From assembly GCF_046630445.1 (NCBI RefSeq), contig NC_092333.1, positions 3,682,001 through 3,746,000 on the forward strand: a stretch of 64,000 bases of DNA, read 5' to 3'. A model generated the notes under the pieces. The model was not told where the DNA came from, did no database searches, and saw only the letters and a list, made by a program, of their open reading frames with translations. This document shows positions 37,691-51,021 of this stretch, in pieces. Source of the stretch: Rutidosis leptorrhynchoides. Taxonomy: Eukaryota; Streptophyta; Magnoliopsida; Asterales; Asteraceae. How positions within the stretch are numbered: the stretch's first letter is position 1; every line of letters begins with the position of its first letter. Position numbers and translations under genes: made by a program.

Positions 37691-39372
37691 TTATTCTTTT
37701 TGGAATTAATACCCAATAAAATTTTTATAACACACTTTCTGTTTCATCTTTTTCAAAACCCATTATCCTAATCATAATAATTCACGATCATAATCATCTT
37801 TCTATCTCACCATCGTGGTATCATTATCATAATCATCATAAATCATACACGTTATCATCTTTTTAAACTAGAATAATTATCTTCGTTTTAACTCAAACTA
37901 TCATCATCGAAATTTTAACAGGAGACCTGAATTGAGTCTTGGCCCAACAACTCAAACGGCCCAAGATGTCAACCGAAGCCCAACAACATAAACCTAGCAG
38001 CCCACGGCAACACTTTGAACTTAGGATTCGGTTTGTCTAAAAAAACACAGGAAAGATGCCATTAGCAGCATCTATTCGATCATTCCCCATAAAAAAAATA
38101 CTAAATGCCACTTTTTCCTTTTAAAATTCGAGGCCTCCAATATATTACTACTACTCATCCGATTTCTTTTATGTTGTTAATATTGCAAGCAATTATTAGT
38201 GGCAATCACCCACAAGTGGGGATAATTAAATGGAGTAAAAGTCGGCCCACAAGTTTTATAATGTTCCCTTTCCAAACGAGAATAAGACATATAGTGCTCC
38301 GTAATTCTGTAACTTTAATTGAGTGTGGGGTTTTGTGATGCAATACGAAAAGGTAGCAGATAAAGAAAAAAAAATATACAACGCCGGTGGTGCTTGATCA
38401 TGGTGGTGAGGGTTAGCTTCGGTTGATAGAAAATAAGACAAAATAGCAAAAGCCTTCAACGTTTACTGAGTTTCGATGATTGTAATGGTGTTCAAGAGGT
38501 GATTGTGGTGGTGATTGTACGATGGTGTATGGGACGGGTGTGGTGGTTCGACAAAACAAAACAGTAATAGTCGGGTGCTATGTGTTTCATCGGTGGTTCA
38601 AGGTGGTGGCGAGGATGATTTATAGGCTAAAACGGAAACAGTAAAGCGAGTAGCAGCAACGATGGGTGTTTGGGGTTCAAATTGGTGGCGGTTGGTTGTG
38701 GTTTGTCGTGGTGGTTTGAGGCAGAATTATAAAGAAACAATTGAAGTATCGGTTCAGATAGCAACTTGATGGTTCTTGTTATGATGATAATGATGGAGCC
38801 TCGTTAGTAGTAGCAAGAGTAGACGTATTAGTGGTACTTGCAGGTTTATGATAATCAAGGTGGGTGATGGTTTAGTTGGGGTTTAGATCGAACTATATAC
38901 ATGGAATAATATAGCAATAGTCGAGGTGATGATGATATTGTGTAATGGTGATTAACGAAGATGATGATCAAAGGTGATAATCGGTTGAAGATGGTTATAA
39001 ATAAAAGTGAAACAGAAAGATGGTTTGATAGAGTTGATCATAATTTGATGATTTGAATATGGCTTTTCTGTCTAATTAATTTTGATAAAGAAAAAAAACT
39101 GTAATTGATAATTAATATAGATGAAAGAAAACTTGTTTGCTTTTTCCCTAATACATGACTTAATGAACTGATTTATAGCCAAGGGTTGTCGATATAATAT
39201 GAACCAGGAGTAAGAATACAAAAAAAAATAAAAGAAGAAAAAGACCCTTAACAAATTTTAACTTCTTCTGAAATTAAATTCGTGATTGATACTTAAATTA
39301 GGTACAAGAATCAATTAGGTGCAGTAATTAAAGATTTGAAAGGGATTTGCACATTGGTACGATTTCAATTTC

Positions 39373-39376
<4 letters not shown>

Positions 39377-39448
<72 letters not shown>
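39377..39448. repeat. (AT)n microsatellite in left LTR of C
   Basis: Uninterrupted AT dinucleotides of about 70 bases. The corresponding place in the right LTR (46834-46943) is longer and interrupted, the largest difference between the two LTRs. Confidence 0.95.
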
Positions 39449-39451
<3 letters not shown>

Positions 39452-42250
39452 TTTTATATAAATAATATCCATAATTAAAAATTAAAAATTATAATTATAT
39501 TAATAATAATTAAAATACCAATAGTAATAATAATAATATTAATAAGAATAGATGGGTAATAATAATAATAATAATAATAATAACAATGATAATGATTTTA
39601 ATAAGTTTCATCAATTAACCAAATATTATATATCTAATACCTTGATAACATTTTCATTTAATAAGTATATATTATTTATACATATCAATATACACATAAC
39701 TGTTCGTGAATCGTCAAGCATGATTAAAGGGTAATTGATTACATAAACATAGATTTCAAACTTTCTAGACTCAACATTACAGATTTTACTTATCGTGTCG
39801 GAAACATATAAAGATTAAGGTTTAAATTTGGTCGAAAATTTCCGGGTCATTACAGTACCTACCTGTTAAAGAAATTTCGTCCCCGAAATTTGATAGAGGT
39901 CGTCATAGATAACAGTAAGAATGTTTTCATGACAAGTATGAGGTAATGATGGAGTTTTATCAGTATTGAGAGATATAGATAAAATGATTCGATCAAGTGA
40001 AGCGCACGAGTGAAGCTATCACAAAAGAGTGAAATGAGTAAGTAAATATATTCGTTTCAACCGATGATGTAGTTGCTATTGATTTCCGAGATTTAAGGGA
40101 TTTAAATAAAATCTTACGTAATAAGATTTCGTTCTTCAACGATTTAGGGAATCAAGATCTTCTTTGATTAATGCAATAATCTGTTTCGATTGCTCTGTCG
40201 GATATTTCACTATAAATCCACCCCTTCGTTTCCTTATTTTCCACAACTAATATCTTCTAATCTTTCTCCTTAATTCCTACTTTAATATATTCGCCAATAT
40301 ACTCCATCCCATTCTGATCCTGGATATACTTCTAATTTCCACATCCGTCATTCTTCTCTTTCATCTACCGCCAGAAGAATCTATTTTCTTCTACTATACT
40401 CTTGTGTTTGTAGTGTTTCTAGTCCTCCCGTGTCTTTATATTGCTATATGCATTGATATACACGGTTTGTAATTTCGGAGTTATTATTGGGCTTTATATT
40501 CTTCATTATTTTTCGGAGCTTCATGCTTTCGTTTTCTCTTCCCGACTTCGAGTCAAGCTAGTAATGGTCCAGGATTCGTAAATATGAAATTCGAAATGAA
40601 CATAGCTAATGTTCTCAGAAACAAATGGTAATAGCATGATTTTGATTTGTCAAATTACCAGAATATCCTGAAAAAGATAGAACTATCAAGATGACATGTT
40701 CCTAATATGTTTGGGGATTGGATAGAATGTAAAAGCCGTGTAACATGGCACATGATGATGGTACTGTGAATCATCACATTCCATTACAAACTCAACATGA
40801 CTTACTGTAATATAATGACGTTGATCAAGTGTCATTATATTATACTAATTCATGCATCAGTTCCCAACACTGCTTCAAAACATTCATATTTTAAACTCGG
40901 AGGTTTCAGAATTTAGAAACTAACACAGTTTCTTTTATGTTGTAACGTAGATATTACGAAGAGATTCATGATCTCAGATAAGAATAGTTGTGAAAATATC
41001 TCCAAAAATATGGAGAATATGTATAACGGAAGATATGGAGATATCTTATAATATCTAAGATAAGATGATGATGAATATCATCTGGAAAGGTTTAGAATAA
41101 TGAGTAGGGTTATTACTAACGGTTTCAGCAGGCACTAAATCATTTAGATTCTTTGAAGTCAAACTTATTCTTTGTGATTTGTTCACGGCCTTCATAGTTT
41201 CGCATAATCCACTTTTGGGTGCTAAATTTTCTATTGGGTGTTCCTAACACTTCCTTCTTTGTCATCAACTTTTGGCCATCAAGACCATCTACAACATGCT
41301 GTTTCGTCAGCATTTTCAAAGTTAACGGATATGGATCATCGTTTATTAACCCGAGGTGGTTTCAGGAGAATTGTGTTTTTAGATGATTAAACGCTGATGG
41401 AAGTAGGGTGGAACATAAAAGATTTTCCCGTAACGAAAGCGAAAAGACAACGTATGTATTTCAAGGTTATAATAAGGTTAGTCCAACTGAAAAGTCGAAG
41501 TTGACTTGCTGGAGCTGTGACAAAATTTGGCTACTTTGAAAAGGAATCGTAAGGTTGTTTTTGCTAATGAATGATAAAGAATTCGACGCGGTACGTGTTA
41601 AACTATGAATTTGGGTTCGAGAGTTTTTCAGGTGCATAAATCTTTTCTTCCGTAGATGAAGTGCGGCTGGTTCATCCTCCCGATCAAGGTGTTTTCAAAA
41701 ATCATGAAAGATTTGAACGCGGATTGTAATTGTCGAGGTACAAATGAGGTTTAAGATGAAATCAAGTGGCAAACTTGAAGAGTTGTTTAGTTTCATATGT
41801 TATAATCAATATTTTAATCCATTTTAATTATCCAATGGTCCAATAATTTCATATATAAATTAAATATATAATATTTGAATAATACGTATCGTGACCCGTG
41901 TACCGGTCTCAGTATTGATCACAACTCAAACCATATATATATTTTGGAATCAACTCCAACCCTGTATAGCCAACTCCAACATTCACATATAGAGTGTCTA
42001 CGGTTGTTCCGAAATATATATATAGATGGGTCGATATGATAGATCGAAACCTTGTATACGTGTCCCGTTATTTATAGTGCGTATAATAAATAAATATATA
42101 TCATGACCCGTGTACAACGTATTGTCTCAGAATTAATCCGACGTATTGTGTACATGTGTCCCGATTTAAAGTGCGTAAAAGTAAATAACAGAAATTAAAT
42201 GACGATAAATAAAATTGCGAGAATGTGAATTGCGATAAATAAAATGTTAA

Positions 42251-42300
42251 TCAGTTAGCTAGGAACAGTTAGCTAGGAACAGTTAGCTAGGAACAGTTAG
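42251..42300. repeat. Tandem repeat of a 14-bp unit
   Basis: CAGTTAGCTAGGAA occurs three times in a row (42251, 42265, 42279), followed by a partial copy CAGTTAGC. It lies within the internal region of element C. Confidence 0.9.
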
Positions 42301-42980
42301 CGTGGAATCTTAACAAAATTCATCATAGTTAATTTGTTTATTTCTAACACTTTTTATTTTATCCAATGTTTTCTTCGTTATGCCACTTGTTGGGTTCTGA
42401 TAGGTCAAAATCCAAATATGAAATTTGAATGGAAATGGTTATTCTGTGGTGAACGGATACGTATATCGGTGGTTGTAAGTAGGATAGTAAATGACTGTTG
42501 AATCAGATTCGAAGAATGTACAATGTAACTTATTAATGTAAAATCTAAATATTCCTCGGGTACTACCTACCCGTTAAAATATTTTCATCATTAATAGTTT
42601 GTACGATAGAATTTTAATTACAATCTTTATGAAAATATACTTGCATATATATTTTCTTCGGATGTAATCATGGATTTAATGTGTCAATAAGATATTAAAC
42701 TCATTTGATTTATCGTTAGAACAAGAATATATAATCTCTAAACATTAGAGATTACATAATCACCATGTCGAACGAAGATAAGTGATGTAGAATGATACGT
42801 AAAGCGAAGATAATCAATGTAGAACGATATGTAGAACGAAGATCATACTCGAAGTATAGATGGTGATATTGAGGCGTGTGATGTTGATATCCGAGGTACA
42901 GATTGTGATGTTGAGGTTTACGACGTGGTTGTGGTTGGGGGTGATAAGGGTACTGTTGACGTTGATGATGGTGGTACGGA

Positions 42981-43305
42981 TTATGCTGCTGGTGCTGCTG
43001 CTGGTGTTTGTAACCTTCGCACCATGTTCTCCAAAGCCGTCACGCGAGCGCGAAGTTCGTTAACTTCTGCTAGTACACCGGGATGATTGACAGTTGGAGC
43101 GAGCGGATGAATAAGATTCGAAATATGGGATAGTATATAATCGTGACGAGATACTCTAGAGATGAGAGAGAAAATGGTTTCTCGAAAAGGTCCGCCGGTA
43201 AGTGCTTCAGGTTCATCGCCAAGAGGGCAATTTGGTGGATAGAAGGAATCTTCGATGTGAAATGATTTTCGGATATCGGATGATATTCTAGCTATATAGA
43301 ATATC
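42981..43305 (-). other. Open frame of about 105 codons in element C, no ATG
   Basis: The minus strand reads through without a stop from about 43305 to a TAA at 42981-42983. Phrases include HIEDSFYPPNCPLGDEPEAL and RVSRHDYILSHISNLIHPL, then a heptad-like LAEVNELRARVTALENMVRRL, then an Ala/Pro end. The last segment is a convincing short coiled coil. There is no usable ATG near its start, so it could be an exon of a spliced message or a relic. It lies between primer site and internal region, the place where A and B carry their extra ORFs. No family recognised. Confidence 0.4.
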
Positions 43306-43652
43306 TATATATATAATACTAAAGATTTCGTAGACTACGGAGGAACCTACGGCATATGTCAGGCAAGTCTATAGATGTGCTAGGATATGAATTATCAGAT
43401 ACGCTAAGATATGAATTTTGTCTATACACTATCGATGCACTAAATGCAGTAAGACGTGTCTAGACTTAAGAATGATAAGCAGGAAATTTCCTAGGAATGA
43501 TAAGCAGATAACTTCCGACTAGAAATGATAAACAAAACTTTTTGACATGTAGACACGGTCGAAGTCCAGACTCACTAATGTATCCTAACAACTTATCAGT
43601 TAGACACACTAATGCAGACCTGGTTCACTAAGACCACCGCTCTGATACCAAC

Positions 43653-46600
43653 TGAAATGTCCGCAACTAATCCATCCGGACGAAGTCTTCAACAGTTGGT
43701 CCCATTGCGATGATCGACTCCAAATAATATCTTTAATATGAGCTAATGCACAGCGGAAGACTTAATTCGTACCTGAGAATAACATGTTTTAAAACGTCAA
43801 CATAAAGTTGGTGAGATATATAGGTTTGATGCTAGCAGTGTTAAAACTATGGACCACAAGATTTCATATATTTAAACATAGTACACTCGCAAGTGTATGA
43901 AAGACATTCTAAGTTTGTTGAGCACCTGGTAACCAAACTTTACAAGAATTAAAACAGCACATATTCCCTTTATATATAATCGCACTACACCGTACCAAAT
44001 GTAGCCACCTAAACGAAGTACTGTGCAACCGTTGAAAACTGGTCGTCCAGCCCGGTTGGGGATGTCAGCCCGATAGATCTATCAACAGGATTCGCGTTTA
44101 CACTGGCCCATGTAATTAATAGTTACCAAGTTATAGGGAGATATGCAGTGGTACAACTCAACGTAGAACGTAATTTTGATCACTTGTGTCCATAACGTAA
44201 ATCATTTATAAAAGTAGCGCATGTATTCTCAGCCCAAAAATATTTAGAGTTTAAAAGGGACTATATACTCACCATACTGTATTTTGTAGTAAAAATACAT
44301 ATAACATCATTGAACAAGTGTAGGGTTGGCCTCGGATTCACGAACCTATATCATTCGTATATATATTAAAACATATAATGGTAATCACATAATTTCCTTT
44401 ATTACTTATATATTATTTACATGTTTATAGTTTACATAAATTTTATACTAAATTTTATTAAAAATATACTTCATTTATATTTATTATATCGTGACTTATA
44501 TTTTAAAATAATTATTATTTATTCATTTAGTAATTTTAAAATATCTATATATATATATATATACATATATGTTTAGTATTATATCCAAAATCAATAGTTT
44601 GTTATATGTAAGCATAATGTTAATGGTTTTGATATATATAGTTATGTGAAATTTTAATATAATTATAGTATATGTAATAAGTATATTTTATGTACCAAAT
44701 ATTTATTTGTTTAAAATGATAGTACCGATAGTAATGATTTACTAATAATGATATTATTAACAATAATACCTATGTTTAATAACAATAGTAATAATAATAA
44801 TACTAATAGTTACAAAAATGATACTAATACTAATATTAGTTAAAATAATAATGACTTGTATTATTTTTCATAATAATAATAATAGTAATAATAACCCTAG
44901 TCATAGTTATAATCATAATAATAATAAATAATAGACTTTATAATAATACTTTGTATTAGTAATAATATGTGTTTTAAAAATAACCATAATAAAAATAATA
45001 ACAATACTAATAATAATATTAATTTTAAAAATGAAAACTACCTTCTAAGCTTTTCCCCAAAAAAAAAATGGCTGAGACCAGGCTCGAACCCTAGACCTCC
45101 CGCTCACCCCTAACACCCTTCCAAACCATTACTCTGTTTATTCTTTTTGGAATTAATACCCAATAAAATTTTTATAACACACTTTCTGTTTCATCTTTTT
45201 CAAAACCCATTATCCTAATCATAATAATTCACGATCATAATCATCTTTCTATCTCACGATCGTGGTATCATTATCATAATCATCATAAATCGTACACGTC
45301 ATCATCTTTTTAAACTAGAATAATTATCTTCGTTTTAACTCAAACTATCATCATCGAAATTTTAACAGGAGACCTGAATTGAGTCTTGGCCCAACAACTC
45401 AAACGGCCCAAGATGTCAACCGAAGCCCAACAACATAAACCTAGCAGCCCACGACAACACTTTGAACTTAGGATTCAGTTTGTCTAAAAACACACAGGAA
45501 AGATGCCATTAGCAGCATCTATTCGATCATTCCCCATAAAAAAAATACTAAATGCCACTTTTTCCTTTTAAAATTCGAGGCCTCCAATATATTACTACTA
45601 CTCATCCGATTTCTTTTATGTTGTTAATATTGCAAGCAATTATTAGTGGCAATCACCCACAAGTGGGGATAATTAAATGGAGTAAAAGTCGGCCCACAAG
45701 TTTTATAATGTTCCCTTTCCAAACGAGAACAAGACATATAGTGCTCCGTAATTCTGTAACTTTAATTGAGTGTGGGGTTTTGTGATGCAATACGAAAAGG
45801 TAGCAGATAAAGAAAAAAAATATACAACGCCGGTGGTGCTTGATCATGGTGGTGAGGGTTAGCTTCGGTTGATAGAAAATAAGACAAAATAGCAGAAGCC
45901 TTCAACGTTTACTGAGTTTCGATGATTGTAATGGTGTTCAAGAGGTGATTGTGGTGGTGATTGTACGGTGGTGTATGGGACGGGTGTGGTGGTTCGACAA
46001 AACAAAACAGTAATAGTCGGGTGCTATGTGTTTCATCGGTGGTTCAAGGTGGTGGCGAGGATGATTTATAGGCTGAAACAGAAACAGTAAAGCAAGTAGC
46101 AGCAACGATGGGTGATTGGGGTTCAAATTGGTGGCGGTTGGTTGTGGTTTGTCGTGGTGGTTTGAGACAGAATTATAAAGAAACAATTGAAGTATCGGTT
46201 CAGATAGCAACTTGATGGTTCTTGTTATGATGATAATGATGGAGCCTCGTTAGTAGTAGCAAGAGTAGACGTATTAGTGGTACTTGCTGGTTTATGATAA
46301 TCAAGGTGGGTGATGGTTTAGTTGGGGTTTAGATAGAACTATATACATGGAACAATATAGCAATAGTCGAGGTGATGATGATATTGTGTAATGGTGATTA
46401 ACGAAGATGATGATCAAAGGTGATAATCGGTTGAAGATGGTTATAAATAAAAGTGAAACAGAAAGATGGTTTGATAGAGTTGATCATAATTTGATGATTT
46501 GAATATGGCTTTTCTGTCTAATTAATTTTGATAAAGAAAAAAAACTGTAATTGATAATTAATATAGATGAAAGAAAACTTGTTTGCTTTTTCCCTAATAC

Positions 46601-46828
46601 ATGAGTTAATGAACTGATTTATAGCCAAGGGTTGTCGATATAATATGAACCAGGAGTAAGAATACAAAAAAAAAAAAAAAAAAAAAAAAAAAGAAAAAGA
46701 CCCTTAACAAATTTTAACTTCTTCTGAAATTAAATTCGTGATTGATACTTAAATTAGGTACAAGAATCAATTAGGTGCAGTAATTAAAGATTTGAAAGGG
46801 ATTTGCACATTGTTACGATTTCAATTTC

Positions 46829-46894
<66 letters not shown>

Positions 46895-46900
46895 GATATA

Positions 46901-46946
<46 letters not shown>

Positions 46947-47353
46947 ATATGATTTTTATATAAATAATATCCATAATAAAAAATTAAAAATTATAATTAT
47001 ATTAATAATAATTAAAATACCAATAGTAATAATAATAATAATATTAATAAGAATAGATGGGTAATAATAATAATAATAATAACAATGATAATGATTTTAA
47101 TAAGTTTCATCAATTAACCAAATATTATATATCTAATACCTTGATAACATTTTCATTTAATAAGTATATATTATTTATACATATCAATATACACATAACT
47201 GTTCGTGAATCGTCAAGCATGATTAAAGGGTAATTGATTACATAAACATAGATTTCAAACTTTCTAGACTCAACATTACAGATTTTGCTTATCGTGTCGG
47301 AAACATATAAAGATTAAGGTTTAAATTTGGTCGGAAATTTCCGGGTCATTACA
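43653..47353 (-). repeat. Right (5') LTR of element C
   Basis: Nearly the same as 36208-39854. Contains the second tRNA-like unit (B-box 45080-45090), an A-run at about 46665-46691 and an interrupted AT tract (46834-46943). Confidence 0.88.
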
Positions 47354-47400
47354 CTAATGCAAATTTTCTGGTTCTCTAAGACCAACGCTCGGATACCAAC

Positions 47401-50400
47401 TGAAATGTCCCATTCTTATTGATTAAAAACGTTCCATATTAATTGATTTCGTTGCGAGGTTTTGACCTCTATATGAGACATTTTTCAAAGACTGCATTCA
47501 TTTTTAAAACAAACCATAACCTTTATTTCATAAATAAAGGTTTAAAAAGCTTTACGTAGATTATCAAATAATGATAATCTAAAATATCCTGTTTACACAC
47601 GACCATTACATAATGGTTTACAATACAAATATGTTACATCGAAATCAGTTTCTTGAATGCAGTTTTTACACAATATCATACAAACATGGACTCCAAATCT
47701 TGTCCTTATTTTAGTATGCAACAGCGGAAGCTCTTAGTATTCACCTGAGAATAAACATGCTTTAAACGTCAACAAAAATGTTGGTGAGTTATAGGTTTAA
47801 CCTGTATATATCAAATCGTAACAATAGACCACAAGATTTCATATTTCAATACACATCCCATACATAGAGATAAAAATCATTCATATGGTGAACACCTGGT
47901 AACCTACATTAACAAGATGCATATATAAGAATATCCCCATCATTCCGGGACACCCTTTGGATATGATATAAATTTCGAAGTACTAAAGCATCCGGTACTT
48001 TGGATGGAGTTTGTTAGGCCCAATAGATCTATCTTTAGGATTCGCGTCAATTAGGGTGTCTGTTCCCTAATTCTTAGATTACCAGACTTAATAAAAAGGG
48101 GCATATTCGATTTCGATAATTCAACCATAGAATGTAGTTTCACGTACTTGTGTCTATTTTGTAAATCATTTATAAAACCTGCATGTATTCTCATCCCAAA
48201 AATATTAGATTTTAAAAGTGGGACTATAACTCACTTTCATAGATTTTTACTTCGTCGAGAAGTAAGACTTGGCCACTGGTTGGTTCACGAACCTATAACA
48301 ATATATACATATATATCAAAGTATGTTCAAAATATATTTACAACACTTTTAATATATTTTGATGTTTTAAGTTTATTAAGTCAGCTGTCCTCGTTAGTAA
48401 CCTACAACTAGTTGTCCACAGTTAGATGTACAGAAATAAATCGATAAATATTATCTTGAATCAATCCACGACCCAGTGTATACGTATCTCAGTATTGATC
48501 ACAACTCAAACTATATATATTTTGGAATCAACCTCAACCCTGTATAGCTAACTCCAACATTCACATATAGAGTGTCTATGGTTGTTCCGAAATATATATA
48601 GATGTGTCGACATGATAGGTCGAAACATTGTATACGTGTCTATGGTATCTCAAGATTACATAATATACAATACAAGTTGATTAAGTTATGGTTGGAATAG
48701 ATTTGTTACCAATTTTCACGTAGCTAAAATGAGAAAAATTATCCAATCTTGTTTTACCCATAACTTCTTCATTTTAAATCCGTTTTGAGTGAATCAAATT
48801 GCTATGGTTTCATATTGAACTCTATTTTATGAATCTAAACAGAAAAAGTATAGGTTTATAGTCGGAAAAATAAGTTACAAGTCATTTTTGTAAAGGTAGT
48901 CATTTCAGTCGAAAGAACGACGTCTAGATGACCATTTTAGAAAACATACTTCCACTTTGAGTTTAACCATAATTTTTGGATATAGTTTCATGTTCATAAT
49001 AAAAATTATTTTCTCAGAATAACAACTTTTAAATCAAAGTTTATCATAGTTTTTAATTAACTAACCCAAAACAGCCCGCGGTGTTACTACGACGGCGTAA
49101 ATCCGGTTTTACGGTGTTTTTCGTGTTTCCAGGTTTTAAATCATTAAGTTAGCATATCATATAGATATAGAACATGTGTTTAGTTGATTTTAAAAGTCAA
49201 GTTAGAAGGATTAACTTTTATTTGCGAACAAGTTTAGAATTAACTAAACTATGTTCTAGTGATTACAAGTTTAAACCTTCGAATAAGATAGCTTTATATG
49301 TATGAATCGAATGATGTTATGAACATCATTACTACCTCAAGTTCCTTGGATAAACCTACTGGAAATGAGAAAAATAGATCTGGCTTCAAAGGATCCTTGG
49401 ATGGCTTGAAAGTTCTTGAAGCAGAATCATGACACGAAAACAATTTCAAGTAAGATTTCCACTCGAAATAAGATTGTTATAGTTATAGAAATTGAATTAA
49501 AGTTTGAATATGATTATTACCTTGTATTATAAATATAACCTACTGTAAGTAACAAAGGTTTCTTGATCTTGGATGATTACTTGGAATGGATTTAGAAAAC
49601 TTGGAAGTAAACTTGCAATCTTGGAAGTATTCTTGATTTTATGAAACTAGAACTTTTGGAATTTATGAAGAACACTTAGAACTTGAAGATAGAACTTGAG
49701 AGAGATCAATTAGATGAATAAAATTGAAGAATGAAAGTGTTTGTAGGTGTTTTTGGTCGTTGGTGTATGGATTAGATATAAAGGATATGTAATTTTGTTT
49801 TCATGTAAATAAGTCATGAATGATTACTCATATTTTTGTAATTTTATGAGATATTTCATGCTAGTTGCCAAATGATGGTTCCCAAATGTGTTAGGTGACT
49901 CACATGGGCTGCTAAGAGCTGATCATTGGAGTGTATATACCAATAGTACATACATCTAAAAGCTGTGTATTGTACGAGTACGAATACGGGTGCATACGAG
50001 TAGAATTGTTGATGAAACTGAACGAGGATGTAATTGTAAGCATTTTTGTTAAGTAGAAGTATTTTGATAAGTGTCTTGAAGTCTTTCAAAAGTGTATGAA
50101 TACATATTAAAACACTACATGTATATACATTTTAACTGAGTCGTTAAGTCATCGTTAGTCGTTACATGTAAATGTTGTTTTGAAACCTTTAGGTTAACGA
50201 TCTTGTTGAATGTTGTTAACCCATTGTTTATTATAACAAATGAGATGTTAAATTGTTATATTATCATAATATTATGATATATAATATATCTTAGTATGAT
50301 GTATATACAGTTAAATGTCGTTACAACGATAATCGTTACATATATGTCTCGTTTCGAAATCATTAAGTTAGTAGCCTTATTTTTACATATGTATTTCATT

Positions 50401-50838
50401 GTTAATACACTTAATAATATATTTACTTATAATTTAACATAATTAACCAAGTGTATCAATATCTTAATATGATTCATATGTACCTAGTAAGACGTTGTTA
50501 TAACGATAATCGTTATATATATCGTTTTCGAGTTTCTTAAATTAATAGTCTCATTTTTATGTATATAACTCATTGTTAAAATACCTAATGAGATACATAC
50601 TTATAATAAAATCATGTTAACTATATATATAACCATATATATGTCATCGTATAGTTTTTACAAGTTTTAACGTTCGTGAATCACCGGTCAACTTGGGTGG
50701 TCAATTGTCTATATGAAACCTATTTCAATTAATCAAGTCTTAACAAGTTTGATTGCTTAACATGTTGGAAACACTTAATCATGTAAATAACAATTTCATT
50801 TAATATATATATAAAATGGAAAAGTTCGGGTCACTACA
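47401..50838 (-). repeat. Right (5') LTR of element A
   Basis: Bounded by TGAAATGTCCC and GGGTCACTACA on the + strand, followed by the GCTGG target copy. It pairs with 19846-23284. The preceding GGATACCAAC is the slightly altered iMet primer site. Confidence 0.9.
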
Positions 50839-50843
50839 GCTGG

Positions 50844-50937
50844 GGCAGGTCTGGTCCTATAAATTCAAACGATTTCAGTGCTGTTTTTCTCACATCATTC
50901 TTAATATTACTCCGTAAGTATTTATTTATATTATTTA

Positions 50938-51021
<84 letters not shown>

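Larger units (their letters stand above)
36208..39854 (-). repeat. Left (3') LTR of element C
   Basis: Runs from TGAAATGTCCGCAAC to GGGTCATTACA on the + strand. Contains ATA/TAA-rich tracts, a tRNA-like unit (about 37612-37690, minus), a GGTGGT-rich region (38450-38720) and an (AT)n run at about 39377-39448. No genes were seen. Confidence 0.88.
39855..43652 (-). other. Internal region of element C, no gag or pol
   Basis: Non-coding except for a short open frame at 42981-43305. A stretch at about 41905-42060 resembles LTR sequence of the A family (20936-21090), including ACTCCAACATTCACATATAG and GTTGTTCCGAAATATATATA. A 14-bp tandem repeat lies at 42251-42300. The rest shows no recognisable family. 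Confidence 0.7.
36208..47353 (-). mobile_element. Non-autonomous long-LTR Gypsy element C, TSD CTAAT
   Basis: Left LTR 36208-39854 and right LTR 43653-47353, each about 3.65-3.70 kb. CTAAT flanks both sides (36203-36207, 47354-47358). The minus strand carries an iMet primer site (43639-43650) and the PPT palindrome (39872-39891). The 3.8-kb internal region (39855-43652) has no recognisable gag or pol, as in LARD-type elements that depend on a partner. It is inserted in the leader of element A, so it is younger than A. Its LTRs are nearly identical by eye apart from microsatellite lengths. Confidence 0.85.
19846..50838 (-). mobile_element. Tekay-like Gypsy element A, host of B and C, TSD GCTGG
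   Basis: The outer edges are a left LTR (19846-23284) and a right LTR (47401-50838), each about 3.44 kb and nearly identical by eye. GCTGG flanks both sides (19841-19845, 50839-50843). Between them, on the minus strand and from right to left: the iMet primer site (about 47386-47398), an acidic ORF and F-box ORF region (34792-36050), and an integrase/chromodomain region (23320-24771). Element C is inserted in the leader and element B in the F-box ORF. A is broken: besides the two insertions its coding region is incomplete. The LTR match suggests a young insertion. Confidence 0.85.

Noticed and set aside
38105-38338. Conserved 77-codon frame present in both LTRs of C (also 45552-45785)
   Set aside because: It is repeated only because the LTRs are copies. 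It has no family resemblance, and the codon pattern gives no sign of protein coding.
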